This document shows, one piece after another, positions 1 through 5,217 of a stretch of 7,950 nucleotides of DNA. The stretch is from assembly GCA_018396935.1 (NCBI GenBank), contig JAGTRA010000029.1:2153-10102 (forward strand), in the 5' to 3' direction. The DNA comes from Candidatus Bathyarchaeota archaeon (GTDB taxonomy: Archaea > Thermoproteota > Bathyarchaeia > Bathyarchaeales > Bathycorpusculaceae). The first letter of the stretch is position 1; the number at the start of each line of letters is the position of its first letter. The position numbers were made by a program, and so were the translations under genes. A model generated the notes under the pieces. The model made no database searches, was not told the DNA's origin, and saw only the letters and a list, made by a program, of their open reading frames with translations.

Positions 1-173
1 CATTAATTAAAAGTGTTGTTAATGAAGATGGCACAGTTATAGCAAAGGCTACAACAGCTATTGTAATGCTCAAAAAAGACGCCACTGGAAGGGCAATGGT
101 TTTAGTGGACTTAGAGCAGGGGAAAGTCACCAAAATAGTGAGCTTAACATTGACGGTGATAGAGAAGCCCTAG
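1..173 (+). CDS. C-terminal fragment of an unidentified protein
   Basis: An open frame enters from the left edge (first whole codon at position 3) and ends at TAG 171-173, giving 56 residues of a C-terminus. The fragment reads as alternating beta strands: a segment with N-E-D-G-T-V-I-A-K-A-T-T-A-I-V, then a K/D turn, then two more hydrophobic strands ending in E-K-P. The N-E-D-G-x-V-x-A-x-A pattern recalls the outer hairpin of hotdog-fold thioesterases or dehydratases, but the two extra strands do not fit that fold's usual end, so I assign no function. It converges with the downstream glycosylase gene, leaving 20 bp between the two stop codons. That it is coding rests on the open frame, the protein-like strand pattern and the lack of a better frame; an N-terminus would be needed to identify it. 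Confidence 0.5.
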   Translation, partial: LIKSVVNEDGTVIAKATTAIVMLKKDATGRAMVLVDLEQGKVTKIVSLTLTVIEKP

Positions 174-182
174 AACCCTCCA

Positions 183-188
183 TTTTTT
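183..188 (+). terminator. Oligo-T tract, possible terminator of the left-edge gene
   Basis: A run of six T lies 10 nt after the TAG of the left-edge gene, with a second run of five T at 197-201 inside the end of the opposing gene. Archaeal RNA polymerase can terminate on oligo-T in the non-template strand without a hairpin, and none is seen here. The assignment is inferred from position and composition only. Confidence 0.35.
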
Positions 189-193
189 ATGGC

Positions 194-967
194 TTATTTT
201 TGACAGTTTATGCATATGAAAGTCTTTCTGTTTATTGGCTCCTGCCTAGAAAACTTAATTGGCCCTCCACACACCATACAGAAGCCGCTGAACCTATTGT
301 ATACTTTAAGAAGCTCTTTTATCCCCTTTCCCTGAAGTTTTAAGCTTAAAAATTCCTCACTTAATTTCTTCGTGTAATAAGCTATTTTACGGATTTCATC
401 CATTGATAAATCGCTTATTCTCCTTTCAGGGTTTACTCCAGCCCTGAAGAGGATTTCATTCCTAAGGATGTTTCCCACACCTGCTATAGTGGATTGATTT
501 AGGAGGAGGACGCCGATTTTCTCATTAGGATTCTTTAAAATATTTTCAATAGCTCTATCCTCACTCCATTCACTGCTTAAGGGGTCAGGCCCTAAACTAG
601 CCTTTAAATTTTCAACAATATCGTTTAATCCACCAATTTCAACAATTGGGGCATTATAAACAACAAGCTTTCTACAGCCTCCAGTAAGCATTAGCCTAAC
701 TCTCTCCATAGGCTTTAGGAGGGGTTCATCCCGCCCATATACATGTATTGCCCCAAACATCATTAAGTGAAGCCTTATGGCTATATAGTCAAAGAATATT
801 AGGATGCTCTTGCCTAGGGAATCTGCCCCCGTGAATTTCCTCCCTAAAAGCTCATTAATGGGTATGAAAACCCTCCTAGACCTTACATACACATCATGAA
901 TTACTTCATCCCTAAAATTCTCGCATATTCTTATGGCATAAGCTTTAGCAGTAGGCCCCTCAACCAT
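194..967 (-). CDS. Fpg/Nei-family DNA glycosylase/AP lyase with NEIL3-like Val2
   Basis: This is a base-excision-repair enzyme that should remove oxidised bases and nick the abasic site. The 257 residues show the family layout: an N-terminal beta-sandwich, a helix-two-turn-helix with N-Q-S-T-I-A-G-V-G-N (157-166) followed by E-I-L-F-x-A-G-x-N-P, and a C-terminal zinc finger with Cys230, Cys233, Cys252 and Cys255. Arg247 stands where the lesion-binding arginine lies, and Lys53 in L-G-K-S matches the DNA-contacting lysine. The start reads M-V-E-G-P: Glu3 is kept, but the usual nucleophile Pro2 is Val2, as in vertebrate NEIL3. The ATG at 967 is favoured because the V-E-G-P motif must be N-terminal and a G-rich site (TTAGGGGG) sits just upstream. 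Substrate range cannot be told from sequence. The gene diverges from an operon-like pair holding a second glycosylase. Confidence 0.93.
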   Translation of the reverse strand: MVEGPTAKAYAIRICENFRDEVIHDVYVRSRRVFIPINELLGRKFTGADSLGKSILIFFDYIAIRLHLMMFGAIHVYGRDEPLLKPMERVRLMLTGGCRKLVVYNAPIVEIGGLNDIVENLKASLGPDPLSSEWSEDRAIENILKNPNEKIGVLLLNQSTIAGVGNILRNEILFRAGVNPERRISDLSMDEIRKIAYYTKKLSEEFLSLKLQGKGIKELLKVYNRFSGFCMVCGGPIKFSRQEPINRKTFICINCQK

Positions 968-1006
968 GCTAAATGCCCCCTAACGGGCAAAGCTCCCATT
1001 TCGCCT

Positions 1007-1035
1007 TTATCTTCGCATCTTAAAATCGAAGATAA
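1007..1035. promoter_or_regulatory. Perfect 9-bp inverted repeat around a TATA-like box, candidate operator
   Basis: TTATCTTCG at 1007-1015 and its exact complement CGAAGATAA at 1027-1035 are separated by 11 bp. The half-site centres are 20 bp apart, about two helical turns, as expected for a dimeric regulator. The 11-bp middle, read on the minus strand, is ATTTTAAGATG, a TATA-like box about 55 bp upstream of the Fpg/Nei ATG; a start site some 25 nt further on would leave a short leader holding the G-rich ribosome site. A protein bound here could block or guide TBP/TFB. The repeat is seen directly; its operator role is inferred. A hairpin in RNA is an alternative if transcription starts upstream. 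Confidence 0.5.
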
Positions 1036-1085
1036 CTGTTTTTATTCAAAATTGAATGCCGAATCAAGTTTAAGGGAAAGTTAAA

Positions 1086-1093
1086 TTTAAAAA
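1086..1093 (+). promoter_or_regulatory. TATA-like box for the helical protein/HhH glycosylase pair
   Basis: TTTAAAAA lies in a very AT-rich stretch about 50 bp before the ATG at 1139. With initiation about 25 nt downstream, the leader would be near 25 nt and would include GGTGG at 1131-1135. A second AT-rich element, TATTTAATATT (1113-1123), is closer to the ATG but would leave too little leader to carry that ribosome site. Assigned from spacing and composition only. Confidence 0.35.
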
Positions 1094-1138
1094 TATCATT
1101 GATGGATTACCGTATTTAATATTTCCACATGGTGGTTA

Positions 1139-1690
1139 ATGTTGAGTTGGATTAACTTAGCCCATGATGCTCATCAACTTCTCCAAGCCTTTTATTGGGT
1201 TATGATGGATGTCTCAAACTCCCTTGAGGAGGCTATGGACAAGGCGGATGGGGGAGTAAAGCTACACTTAATGCTTGCAAGCAAACGATGCAACCTCATA
1301 ATTGAGCACATCAAAATAGCCATTGAAGGGGTTGAATTAAATCCTGACAAGAAGCCAAATAGAGAGAAGCTTGAAAGCATCCTTGGCACATTATCCATTG
1401 AAACCCTAGAAAATATCAAAAGCACCATTAAGAAACTTATTAACGACCTAGCCTCAAGTGGCAATTGCAATCCATCTTGGTTATCAACTAAGCTCATGGA
1501 GATTGCAAACATAATATGTATAGCATCAGGTTTATTGAGAGCATTCTCAAACAGCCTAAAAGATAATCAAAACGAGAACACATGGAGAACATGCTTAATA
1601 CTACAGACAATAGCTCAAGACTTAGAAATAATCGCAAACACGCACCGCTACCTCGCATCAAACCCAAAAATGCTAGTAAAAGAGCTATAG
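1139..1690 (+). CDS. Uncharacterised all-helical protein
   Basis: I do not recognise this 183-residue protein. It appears wholly alpha-helical: long amphipathic segments at about 5-34, 38-64, 74-106, 114-143 and 146-172, joined by short polar turns such as N-P-D-K-K-P-N and S-S-G-N-C-N-P. There is no signal peptide, clear membrane span or catalytic motif. The segment from Trp114 is hydrophobic (I-A-N-I-I-C-I-A-S-G-L-L) but is more likely a buried helix than a membrane span. GGTGG at 1131-1135 lies just before the ATG, with rather short spacing. The next gene, an HhH DNA glycosylase, starts 9 nt after the stop, so a shared transcript is likely. Base use is odd: the last third is rich in A and C on the coding strand, while neighbouring genes are rich in G and T. 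A helical-bundle adaptor or regulator is possible, but nothing shows it. Confidence 0.72.
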   Translation: MLSWINLAHDAHQLLQAFYWVMMDVSNSLEEAMDKADGGVKLHLMLASKRCNLIIEHIKIAIEGVELNPDKKPNREKLESILGTLSIETLENIKSTIKKLINDLASSGNCNPSWLSTKLMEIANIICIASGLLRAFSNSLKDNQNENTWRTCLILQTIAQDLEIIANTHRYLASNPKMLVKEL

Positions 1691-1699
1691 GTTTTTTAA

Positions 1700-2677
1700 A
1701 TGCTGTTGAGGCTTAATGTTGATGAGCCTTTCAGCTTAGATCTTACTATGATGCCTTCTTTTGTTTCAAGCATGTACGTTGGGTGTTATGGGGGGACGTG
1801 GGTTAAGGTTGTTGGGGTTTTAGGCGGCTTGTTAGAGCTTAGGCAAGAAAAGCCTAATGTTTTAATGGTTAAGTGCGGGTTGGAGGATGCTGATTTTGTC
1901 GCTGAAATTGTTAAGCTTGAGGCGGGGCTTTGGCATAAGCCCTTTGAGGATTTTATTAATGGGCTTCCCTTTAGGGATGTGTTAATTAGGCTTGCTGAGG
2001 CTTATCCAGGGGTTAGAGTTCCAATAGCGCCCCATGACTTTAGCTGTATTTTGATTGCTGTAGCCTTATCGAGGAGGACGAGTTATGAAAGGTTTGTTTT
2101 AGAATGGTGTAGGCGCTTATGGAGGCTTTATGGCTGTAATTTAGAGGCTATCTCTAAGCTTTCGCTTGATGAGTTTAGGGCGGTGGGCTCTAGCTATCAA
2201 GTTTTACAGCTTAAGGAGATTTTATCCAGTTTTAGAGGCATTGAGGTAAGTGACCATTTTAGGCTAAACCCATATGTTGTAAGGCGGAGGCTTTTATCAA
2301 CTGTTAAGTTTTTTGGGCCTAAGGCTGTAGATTCCCTTATACTTTCAACTTTTAAGGCTTCAGATTTTATGCCATGTGATACACACTTGTATACGGTGGC
2401 TTCCCGCTTGGGCCTAGTTAATGCTGAAGATACTTTAATGCCTCAAAAGGAGTTATGCATCAAGTATGCATGCACGGTGGCTATTTCCAATGCTATAGGG
2501 GCGCCTCTATGCCCTAGGAGGGGGAAATGCTTAAGGGCTAAGCTTTCATGGCTTAGGGAGGTTGGCGGGTGGCTTCAAACAATAGCCTATATTCATGGCT
2601 CAAAAATTTGTAGAGAAAGAAAGCCGCTTTGTAGTAGATGTAGCGTAAGGGGGATTTGTCAGTATTTAAAGGCTTAA
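1700..2677 (+). CDS. HhH-GPD DNA glycosylase/AP lyase with 4Fe-4S cluster (OGG/AlkA-like N-domain)
   Basis: This is a helix-hairpin-helix glycosylase of the endonuclease III/OGG1 superfamily, expected to excise a damaged base and probably cleave the abasic strand. The N-terminal P-F-S-L-D-L-T (10-16) and the following beta-rich stretch resemble the OGG1/AlkA N-domain. The helical core starts near P-H-D-F (111-114). The hairpin motif F-F-G-P-K-A-V-D (204-211) carries Lys208 at the lyase-lysine position, and P-C-D-T-H-L (225-230) carries the catalytic Asp227. The C-terminus has Cys304, Cys311, Cys314 and Cys320, exactly the C-x6-C-x2-C-x5-C cluster of endonuclease III. At 325 residues it is about 100 longer than endonuclease III; the excess is the N-domain and a 240-300 segment with an extra C-x5-C (Cys271/Cys277). 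The ATG at 1700 follows T6-A2 with no clear ribosome site, but it preserves the N-domain. It may be an 8-oxoguanine or a mismatch enzyme. Confidence 0.88.
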   Translation: MLLRLNVDEPFSLDLTMMPSFVSSMYVGCYGGTWVKVVGVLGGLLELRQEKPNVLMVKCGLEDADFVAEIVKLEAGLWHKPFEDFINGLPFRDVLIRLAEAYPGVRVPIAPHDFSCILIAVALSRRTSYERFVLEWCRRLWRLYGCNLEAISKLSLDEFRAVGSSYQVLQLKEILSSFRGIEVSDHFRLNPYVVRRRLLSTVKFFGPKAVDSLILSTFKASDFMPCDTHLYTVASRLGLVNAEDTLMPQKELCIKYACTVAISNAIGAPLCPRRGKCLRAKLSWLREVGGWLQTIAYIHGSKICRERKPLCSRCSVRGICQYLKA

Positions 2678-2678
2678 G

Positions 2679-2688
2679 TTATTTAAGG
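2679..2688 (+). promoter_or_regulatory. TATA-like box for a probably leaderless nitroreductase transcript
   Basis: TTATTTAAGG starts right after the stop of the HhH glycosylase, its centre about 28 bp before the nitroreductase ATG at 2711. This is the spacing at which archaeal transcription would begin on or next to the start codon. No Shine-Dalgarno-like sequence precedes that ATG, which fits a leaderless message. Inferred from spacing. Confidence 0.45.
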
Positions 2689-2710
2689 CTCTAGCGTTAA
2701 TGATTAAAGC

Positions 2711-3244
2711 ATGGAAGTGTTTGAAGCTATTCAAGCTAGGCGCTCAGTTAGGGCTTATGAGCCCGAGCCCATACCCATGGATGTGTTGAGTAGGGTTTTG
2801 GAGGCTGCGAGGCTTGCGCCTTCAGCTGAAAATATTCAGCCCTGGCACTTTATAGTTGTAACGGATGCTGAAAAAAGGCGGAAGCTTGCTGAGGCGCCCT
2901 TTGCAGGCTTCTTAAAGGAGGCGCCTATTGTTATTGTTGGGTGTGGAAATCAGAAGGCTTCGCCGAAATGGTTTATGATTGATGTTGCAATAGCTATGCA
3001 GAATATGGTTTTGGCGGCTACAGCTGAGGGGCTTGGAACATGCTGGGTTGGAAGCTTTAAAGAGGATAGAGTTAAGGAGTTGCTTAAAATCCCTGAGGAC
3101 TACCGCGTGGTAGCCCTCCTCGCCATGGGGTACCCCCGTAAGAGGCTGGATTTACAGGGTAGCATAATCCATTTAATAAGGAGGCGTAAAAAGCTGGAGG
3201 AAATAGTGAGCTATGAAGAATTTGGAGGTAGAAAGAAACCTTAA
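2711..3244 (+). CDS. Nitroreductase-family FMN oxidoreductase
   Basis: This is a flavoprotein of the nitroreductase superfamily, which passes hydride from NAD(P)H or another reductant through FMN to a varied set of acceptors. The 177 residues show the N-terminal FMN phosphate motif R-R-S-V-R-A-Y-E (10-17), the S-A-E-N-I-Q-P-W-H-F loop (38-47) that contacts the flavin, the G-L-G-T-C-W-V-G-S-F stretch (107-116) and the closing L-L-A-M-G-Y-P (136-142). It is a short version of the family and should work as a soluble cytoplasmic homodimer. The physiological substrate cannot be read from sequence; members range from nitroaromatic and quinone reductases to specialised cofactor enzymes. It follows the HhH glycosylase on the same strand after 33 bp, but a promoter-like box in that gap suggests separate transcription. 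It converges with the radical SAM gene, with 27 bp between stops. Confidence 0.93.
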   Translation: MEVFEAIQARRSVRAYEPEPIPMDVLSRVLEAARLAPSAENIQPWHFIVVTDAEKRRKLAEAPFAGFLKEAPIVIVGCGNQKASPKWFMIDVAIAMQNMVLAATAEGLGTCWVGSFKEDRVKELLKIPEDYRVVALLAMGYPRKRLDLQGSIIHLIRRRKKLEEIVSYEEFGGRKKP

Positions 3245-3271
3245 CCCTACTATTTTATGCAATTTACAGGG

Positions 3272-4042
3272 CTATATCTGCTCTGGAGGTATATTGTCTG
3301 GGTAATAGCTTGTGTAGTAGCGTAGTCCATACCTAGCTATTTTCCTCCTTACATTTGGGTATAGAATTAGCTCTTCAATCTCCAAGTTTTCTGCTAGGAT
3401 GGGGCTTATTTCAGCGAGTTTCTCCCTTAAGGCTTTTAGGCTCTCTTTCGTGGAGAATGACGCCATAACTGAGGGGTGGCAGCTTACATCATTCTCTATA
3501 AGCCTCTCCAAGGCGGTTAATTGTAGGCGGTAGTTTTCAGGCTTTGCGCCTGTAAGCATGGCGAATTCATTTTCGCTACAGCCCTTTAGGGAAACCCTAA
3601 CGTGGATAAACCTGTAGCTAGATAATTGCGGTGCATAGTCACTGTCATAGGCTATGGGTATACCATTCGTTTCTAGAATGAAGGAGAGGTTGCTGCCGTC
3701 TAAAAGCTCGAGGAGCCTTAATAGGTGATTTTTGCCAATAGTTGGCTCTCCACCGCTTAAGCGCAGCTGCCTTAGCCCGGATTTATCAGCCATATGTAGG
3801 AGCTTTAATGCAACATCTTCAGGGCTATAGAAGGATCCAACATGGGATGGGTTATAAGCCACGCGGTCAGAAACCCAGCAGAACCTACAGAGGAGGCCGC
3901 AGCCAACACAATCTGCTGTAACTATTCCACCATACCATCGATCAAGCCTAAAGCGGTAGTAGCGGCGCTCCAAGCCCTTAACGGAGGAGCGGGTAACAAG
4001 CTTTTCAATGGCTAAATGCCTTTTAACAGCGTCATAAGCCAA
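3272..4042 (-). CDS. Radical SAM protein of unknown substrate, TTG start
   Basis: This 256-residue protein should use a 4Fe-4S cluster and S-adenosylmethionine to form a 5'-deoxyadenosyl radical. The cluster motif C-G-L-L-C-R-F-C-W gives the canonical C-x3-C-x2-C at Cys48, Cys52 and Cys55. S-G-G-E-P-T (96-101) is the SAM-binding GGE motif, and E-T-N-G (124-127) is the next barrel strand. A stretch ahead of the motif (Y-Y-R-F-R-L-D-R-W-Y-G-G-I-V-T-A-D) resembles a group of archaeal radical SAM proteins annotated only as predicted Fe-S oxidoreductases. No auxiliary cluster or SPASM domain is visible. The start is TTG at 4042: the only other codons after an upstream in-frame TAG are ATT and ATA, and the nearby ATG is out of frame. 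It lies 22 bp downstream of the ribbon-helix-helix gene, probably in one transcript. Confidence 0.88.
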   Translation of the reverse strand: MAYDAVKRHLAIEKLVTRSSVKGLERRYYRFRLDRWYGGIVTADCVGCGLLCRFCWVSDRVAYNPSHVGSFYSPEDVALKLLHMADKSGLRQLRLSGGEPTIGKNHLLRLLELLDGSNLSFILETNGIPIAYDSDYAPQLSSYRFIHVRVSLKGCSENEFAMLTGAKPENYRLQLTALERLIENDVSCHPSVMASFSTKESLKALREKLAEISPILAENLEIEELILYPNVRRKIARYGLRYYTSYYPDNIPPEQI

Positions 4043-4064
4043 TATAATCTACCACATTAATGGG

Positions 4065-4454
4065 CTATACTGTCTCTGGAAGCTTCCAGCCCTCTGCCCT
4101 CCGCTTTTGAATTATCCCCCTTACCTCTGGTATTGATAGAACGTATTTTACATGCTCACATTGGCTTATACCGCAGTATTCGCATAAAACCCCATCAGGC
4201 TTAAAGTATATTTGTATAGCTTTTAGCCCCAGCTTTTTATCGCCTACCTTTACGCCGTTTCCATCAATATTAAAGTGGCTAAATCTCGGAGTAAGCTCAA
4301 AAACGTGGAGCTCCTCCATGCGGCGGCGGACAGCATCCTCAACAAACTGGCCTAATGTACGATAGCCATACTCTGGATAATCCTCTATAAAGCGCCTTAA
4401 TAACTCAGCTAAATCCCTATTTAGGTTAATTTTCGTGTATTCGCTTTCTGACAA
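4065..4454 (-). CDS. Ribbon-helix-helix protein with C-terminal Cys/His zinc-type cluster, TTG start
   Basis: This is a 129-residue two-part protein. Residues 5-50 look like a ribbon-helix-helix DNA-binding fold: a short strand T-K-I-N-L, then two helices (about 13-25 and 33-49) with T-L-G-Q-F-V-E-D-A-V-R-R-R as the second. After a linker with R-F-S-H-F-N (57-62), the C-terminal part holds I-Y-F-K-P-D-G and C-E-Y-C-G-I-S-Q-C-E-H, giving Cys91, Cys94, Cys99 and His101, a likely single zinc site. Similar small RHH proteins with a terminal cysteine cluster are known in archaea without a defined role. The start is TTG at 4454: an in-frame TAG lies three codons before it, no ATG occurs until Met46, and GGAG at 4459-4462 precedes it. 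It leads the pair with the radical SAM gene and may be a regulator or an RNA/DNA-binding partner. Confidence 0.8.
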   Translation of the reverse strand: MSESEYTKINLNRDLAELLRRFIEDYPEYGYRTLGQFVEDAVRRRMEELHVFELTPRFSHFNIDGNGVKVGDKKLGLKAIQIYFKPDGVLCEYCGISQCEHVKYVLSIPEVRGIIQKRRAEGWKLPETV

Positions 4455-4490
4455 TGAGCTCCACTAGTATCCTAAAAATGCTCTAGAATG

Positions 4491-4497
4491 AAATAAG
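4491..4497 (-). promoter_or_regulatory. Possible TATA-like box for the RHH/radical SAM pair
   Basis: The minus strand reads CTTATTT here, about 40 bp before the TTG of the ribbon-helix-helix gene. Initiation about 25 nt downstream would leave a leader near 15 nt containing GGAG. A second T-rich element, TTTTTAGG (4471-4478), is too near the start codon to allow that leader. Weak, position-based evidence. Confidence 0.27.
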
Positions 4498-4525
4498 CTT
4501 TATGTTGCAGCTGCACCCCCGGTAT

Positions 4526-5098
4526 TCAGCGCTTCATCTTCTCCATTTCCTCTATGATTTCATCCACACTCATCAATTTAGCATTATAAACATACTCTAG
4601 GTAGCGTAAGCCCTGCTCATGATCCTCCTGTGTAAAGGCTTCCACTCCATCCTTTGCAACCACTATCCTATAGCCCCTGAAGAAGGCGTCTGCAGCTGTA
4701 TGTCGAACACAAATGTTTGTATGTAAGCCGCATAAAACAACGGTTTTAACGCCCTCGCCATTATATAGGCTTCTTAAGAGTGGATCTAAACCTGTTTCAT
4801 AGAAGCTGCTATAAACCCTCTTCTCAACAATAAAGTCCTTCTCTGTGGGCTTAAGCTCTGGAATAACTTCAGCGCCTTCACTGCCCTTTAAGGCGTGGAC
4901 GCCCCATCGATTAACAACCTCAAAATCCACAGGGTAATGGGCATCATTACAGTAGATAATGGGGACGCTGAATTTTCTAGCAGCTTCCACAAGCCTCCTC
5001 AAGTTTGGAATTATCCGCTGAGCCCTCTCACACTTTAAGGAGCCTGTTACAAAGTCATTAAGCATGTCAATTATTAATATACACATTCGCTCCAACAT
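4526..5098 (-). CDS. Cysteine hydrolase, isochorismatase/nicotinamidase superfamily
   Basis: This is a soluble alpha/beta hydrolase of the isochorismatase-like fold using an Asp-Lys-Cys triad. From the chosen start (190 residues) the triad is Asp11 in I-I-D-M-L-N-D-F, Lys93 in V-E-K-R-V-Y-S-S-F and Cys130 in G-L-H-T-N-I-C-V-R-H-T-A. Asp52 and His54 (N-D-A-H) with His68 (V-H-A-L-K-G) match the metal-ligand set of nicotinamidases, so release of ammonia from nicotinamide for NAD salvage is possible, though other amidase substrates are not excluded. A frame from GTG at 5113 is open, but GAGGT at 5107-5111 lies 8 nt before the ATG at 5098, so I chose that ATG. A third choice, ATG at 5086, gives the compact N-terminus M-C-I-L-I-I-D. 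The gene is flanked by short gaps and probably has its own promoter. Confidence 0.87.
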   Translation of the reverse strand: MLERMCILIIDMLNDFVTGSLKCERAQRIIPNLRRLVEAARKFSVPIIYCNDAHYPVDFEVVNRWGVHALKGSEGAEVIPELKPTEKDFIVEKRVYSSFYETGLDPLLRSLYNGEGVKTVVLCGLHTNICVRHTAADAFFRGYRIVVAKDGVEAFTQEDHEQGLRYLEYVYNAKLMSVDEIIEEMEKMKR

Positions 5099-5106
5099 GC
5101 TAAATA

Positions 5107-5111
5107 ACCTC
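5107..5111 (-). promoter_or_regulatory. Ribosome binding site that decides the cysteine hydrolase start
   Basis: GAGGT on the minus strand matches the anti-Shine-Dalgarno end of archaeal 16S rRNA and is spaced 8 nt from the ATG at 5098. It overlaps the alternative GTG at 5113, which argues against that codon. The GGAG before the third candidate (ATG 5086) leaves only 3 nt. Confidence 0.5.
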
Positions 5112-5135
5112 ACACTTCTAGTTCGCTATTCTTTT

Positions 5136-5143
5136 TCTTAAAC
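5136..5143 (-). promoter_or_regulatory. TATA-like box for the cysteine hydrolase gene
   Basis: The minus strand reads TTTAAGAA here. Initiation about 25 nt downstream would fall near 5114, giving a leader of about 15 nt that just holds the GAGGT ribosome site. The fit supports the ATG at 5098 over the GTG at 5113. Inferred from spacing only. Confidence 0.35.
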
Positions 5144-5165
5144 ATTTTGAGCCCTAAATAAATGC

Positions 5166-5187
5166 GGCGCCTTAAGGCTGAGGCGCC
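5166..5187. repeat. GC-rich inverted repeat downstream of the HisA-like gene
   Basis: GGCGCCT (5166-5172) and AGGCGCC (5181-5187) can pair as a perfect 7-bp stem with an 8-nt loop. Inside it GCCTTAAGGC is a second, overlapping 10-bp palindrome, so two folds compete. It lies 30 nt past the HisA-like stop on the minus strand and 67 nt before the cysteine hydrolase ATG. It may end or protect the HisA-like transcript; only short T runs follow it, so a strict terminator call is not secure. Confidence 0.4.
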
Positions 5188-5217
5188 TCGAAGTCCAAGG
5201 GGATATTGAGGCTTAGG

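Noticed and set aside
896..1084. Open frame of 62 codons on the + strand
   Set aside because: It runs antisense into the start of the Fpg/Nei gene and across its promoter repeat, its residues show no domain pattern, and no ribosome site precedes it.
1192..1512. Open frame of 106 codons on the minus strand inside the helical-protein gene
   Set aside because: Its product is rich in Ser, Met and Phe without a coherent fold and mirrors the opposite strand; the + strand protein has far more regular amphipathic helices and a ribosome site.
1692..1697. Run of six T between the helical-protein gene and the HhH glycosylase gene as a terminator
   Set aside because: It lies directly against the next start codon and there is no convincing promoter for the HhH gene after it, so read-through in one transcript is more likely.
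4506..4515. 10-bp palindrome TGCAGCTGCA after the cysteine hydrolase stop
   Set aside because: It has no loop and no following T-run, and palindromes of this length arise by chance; not enough for a terminator or operator call.
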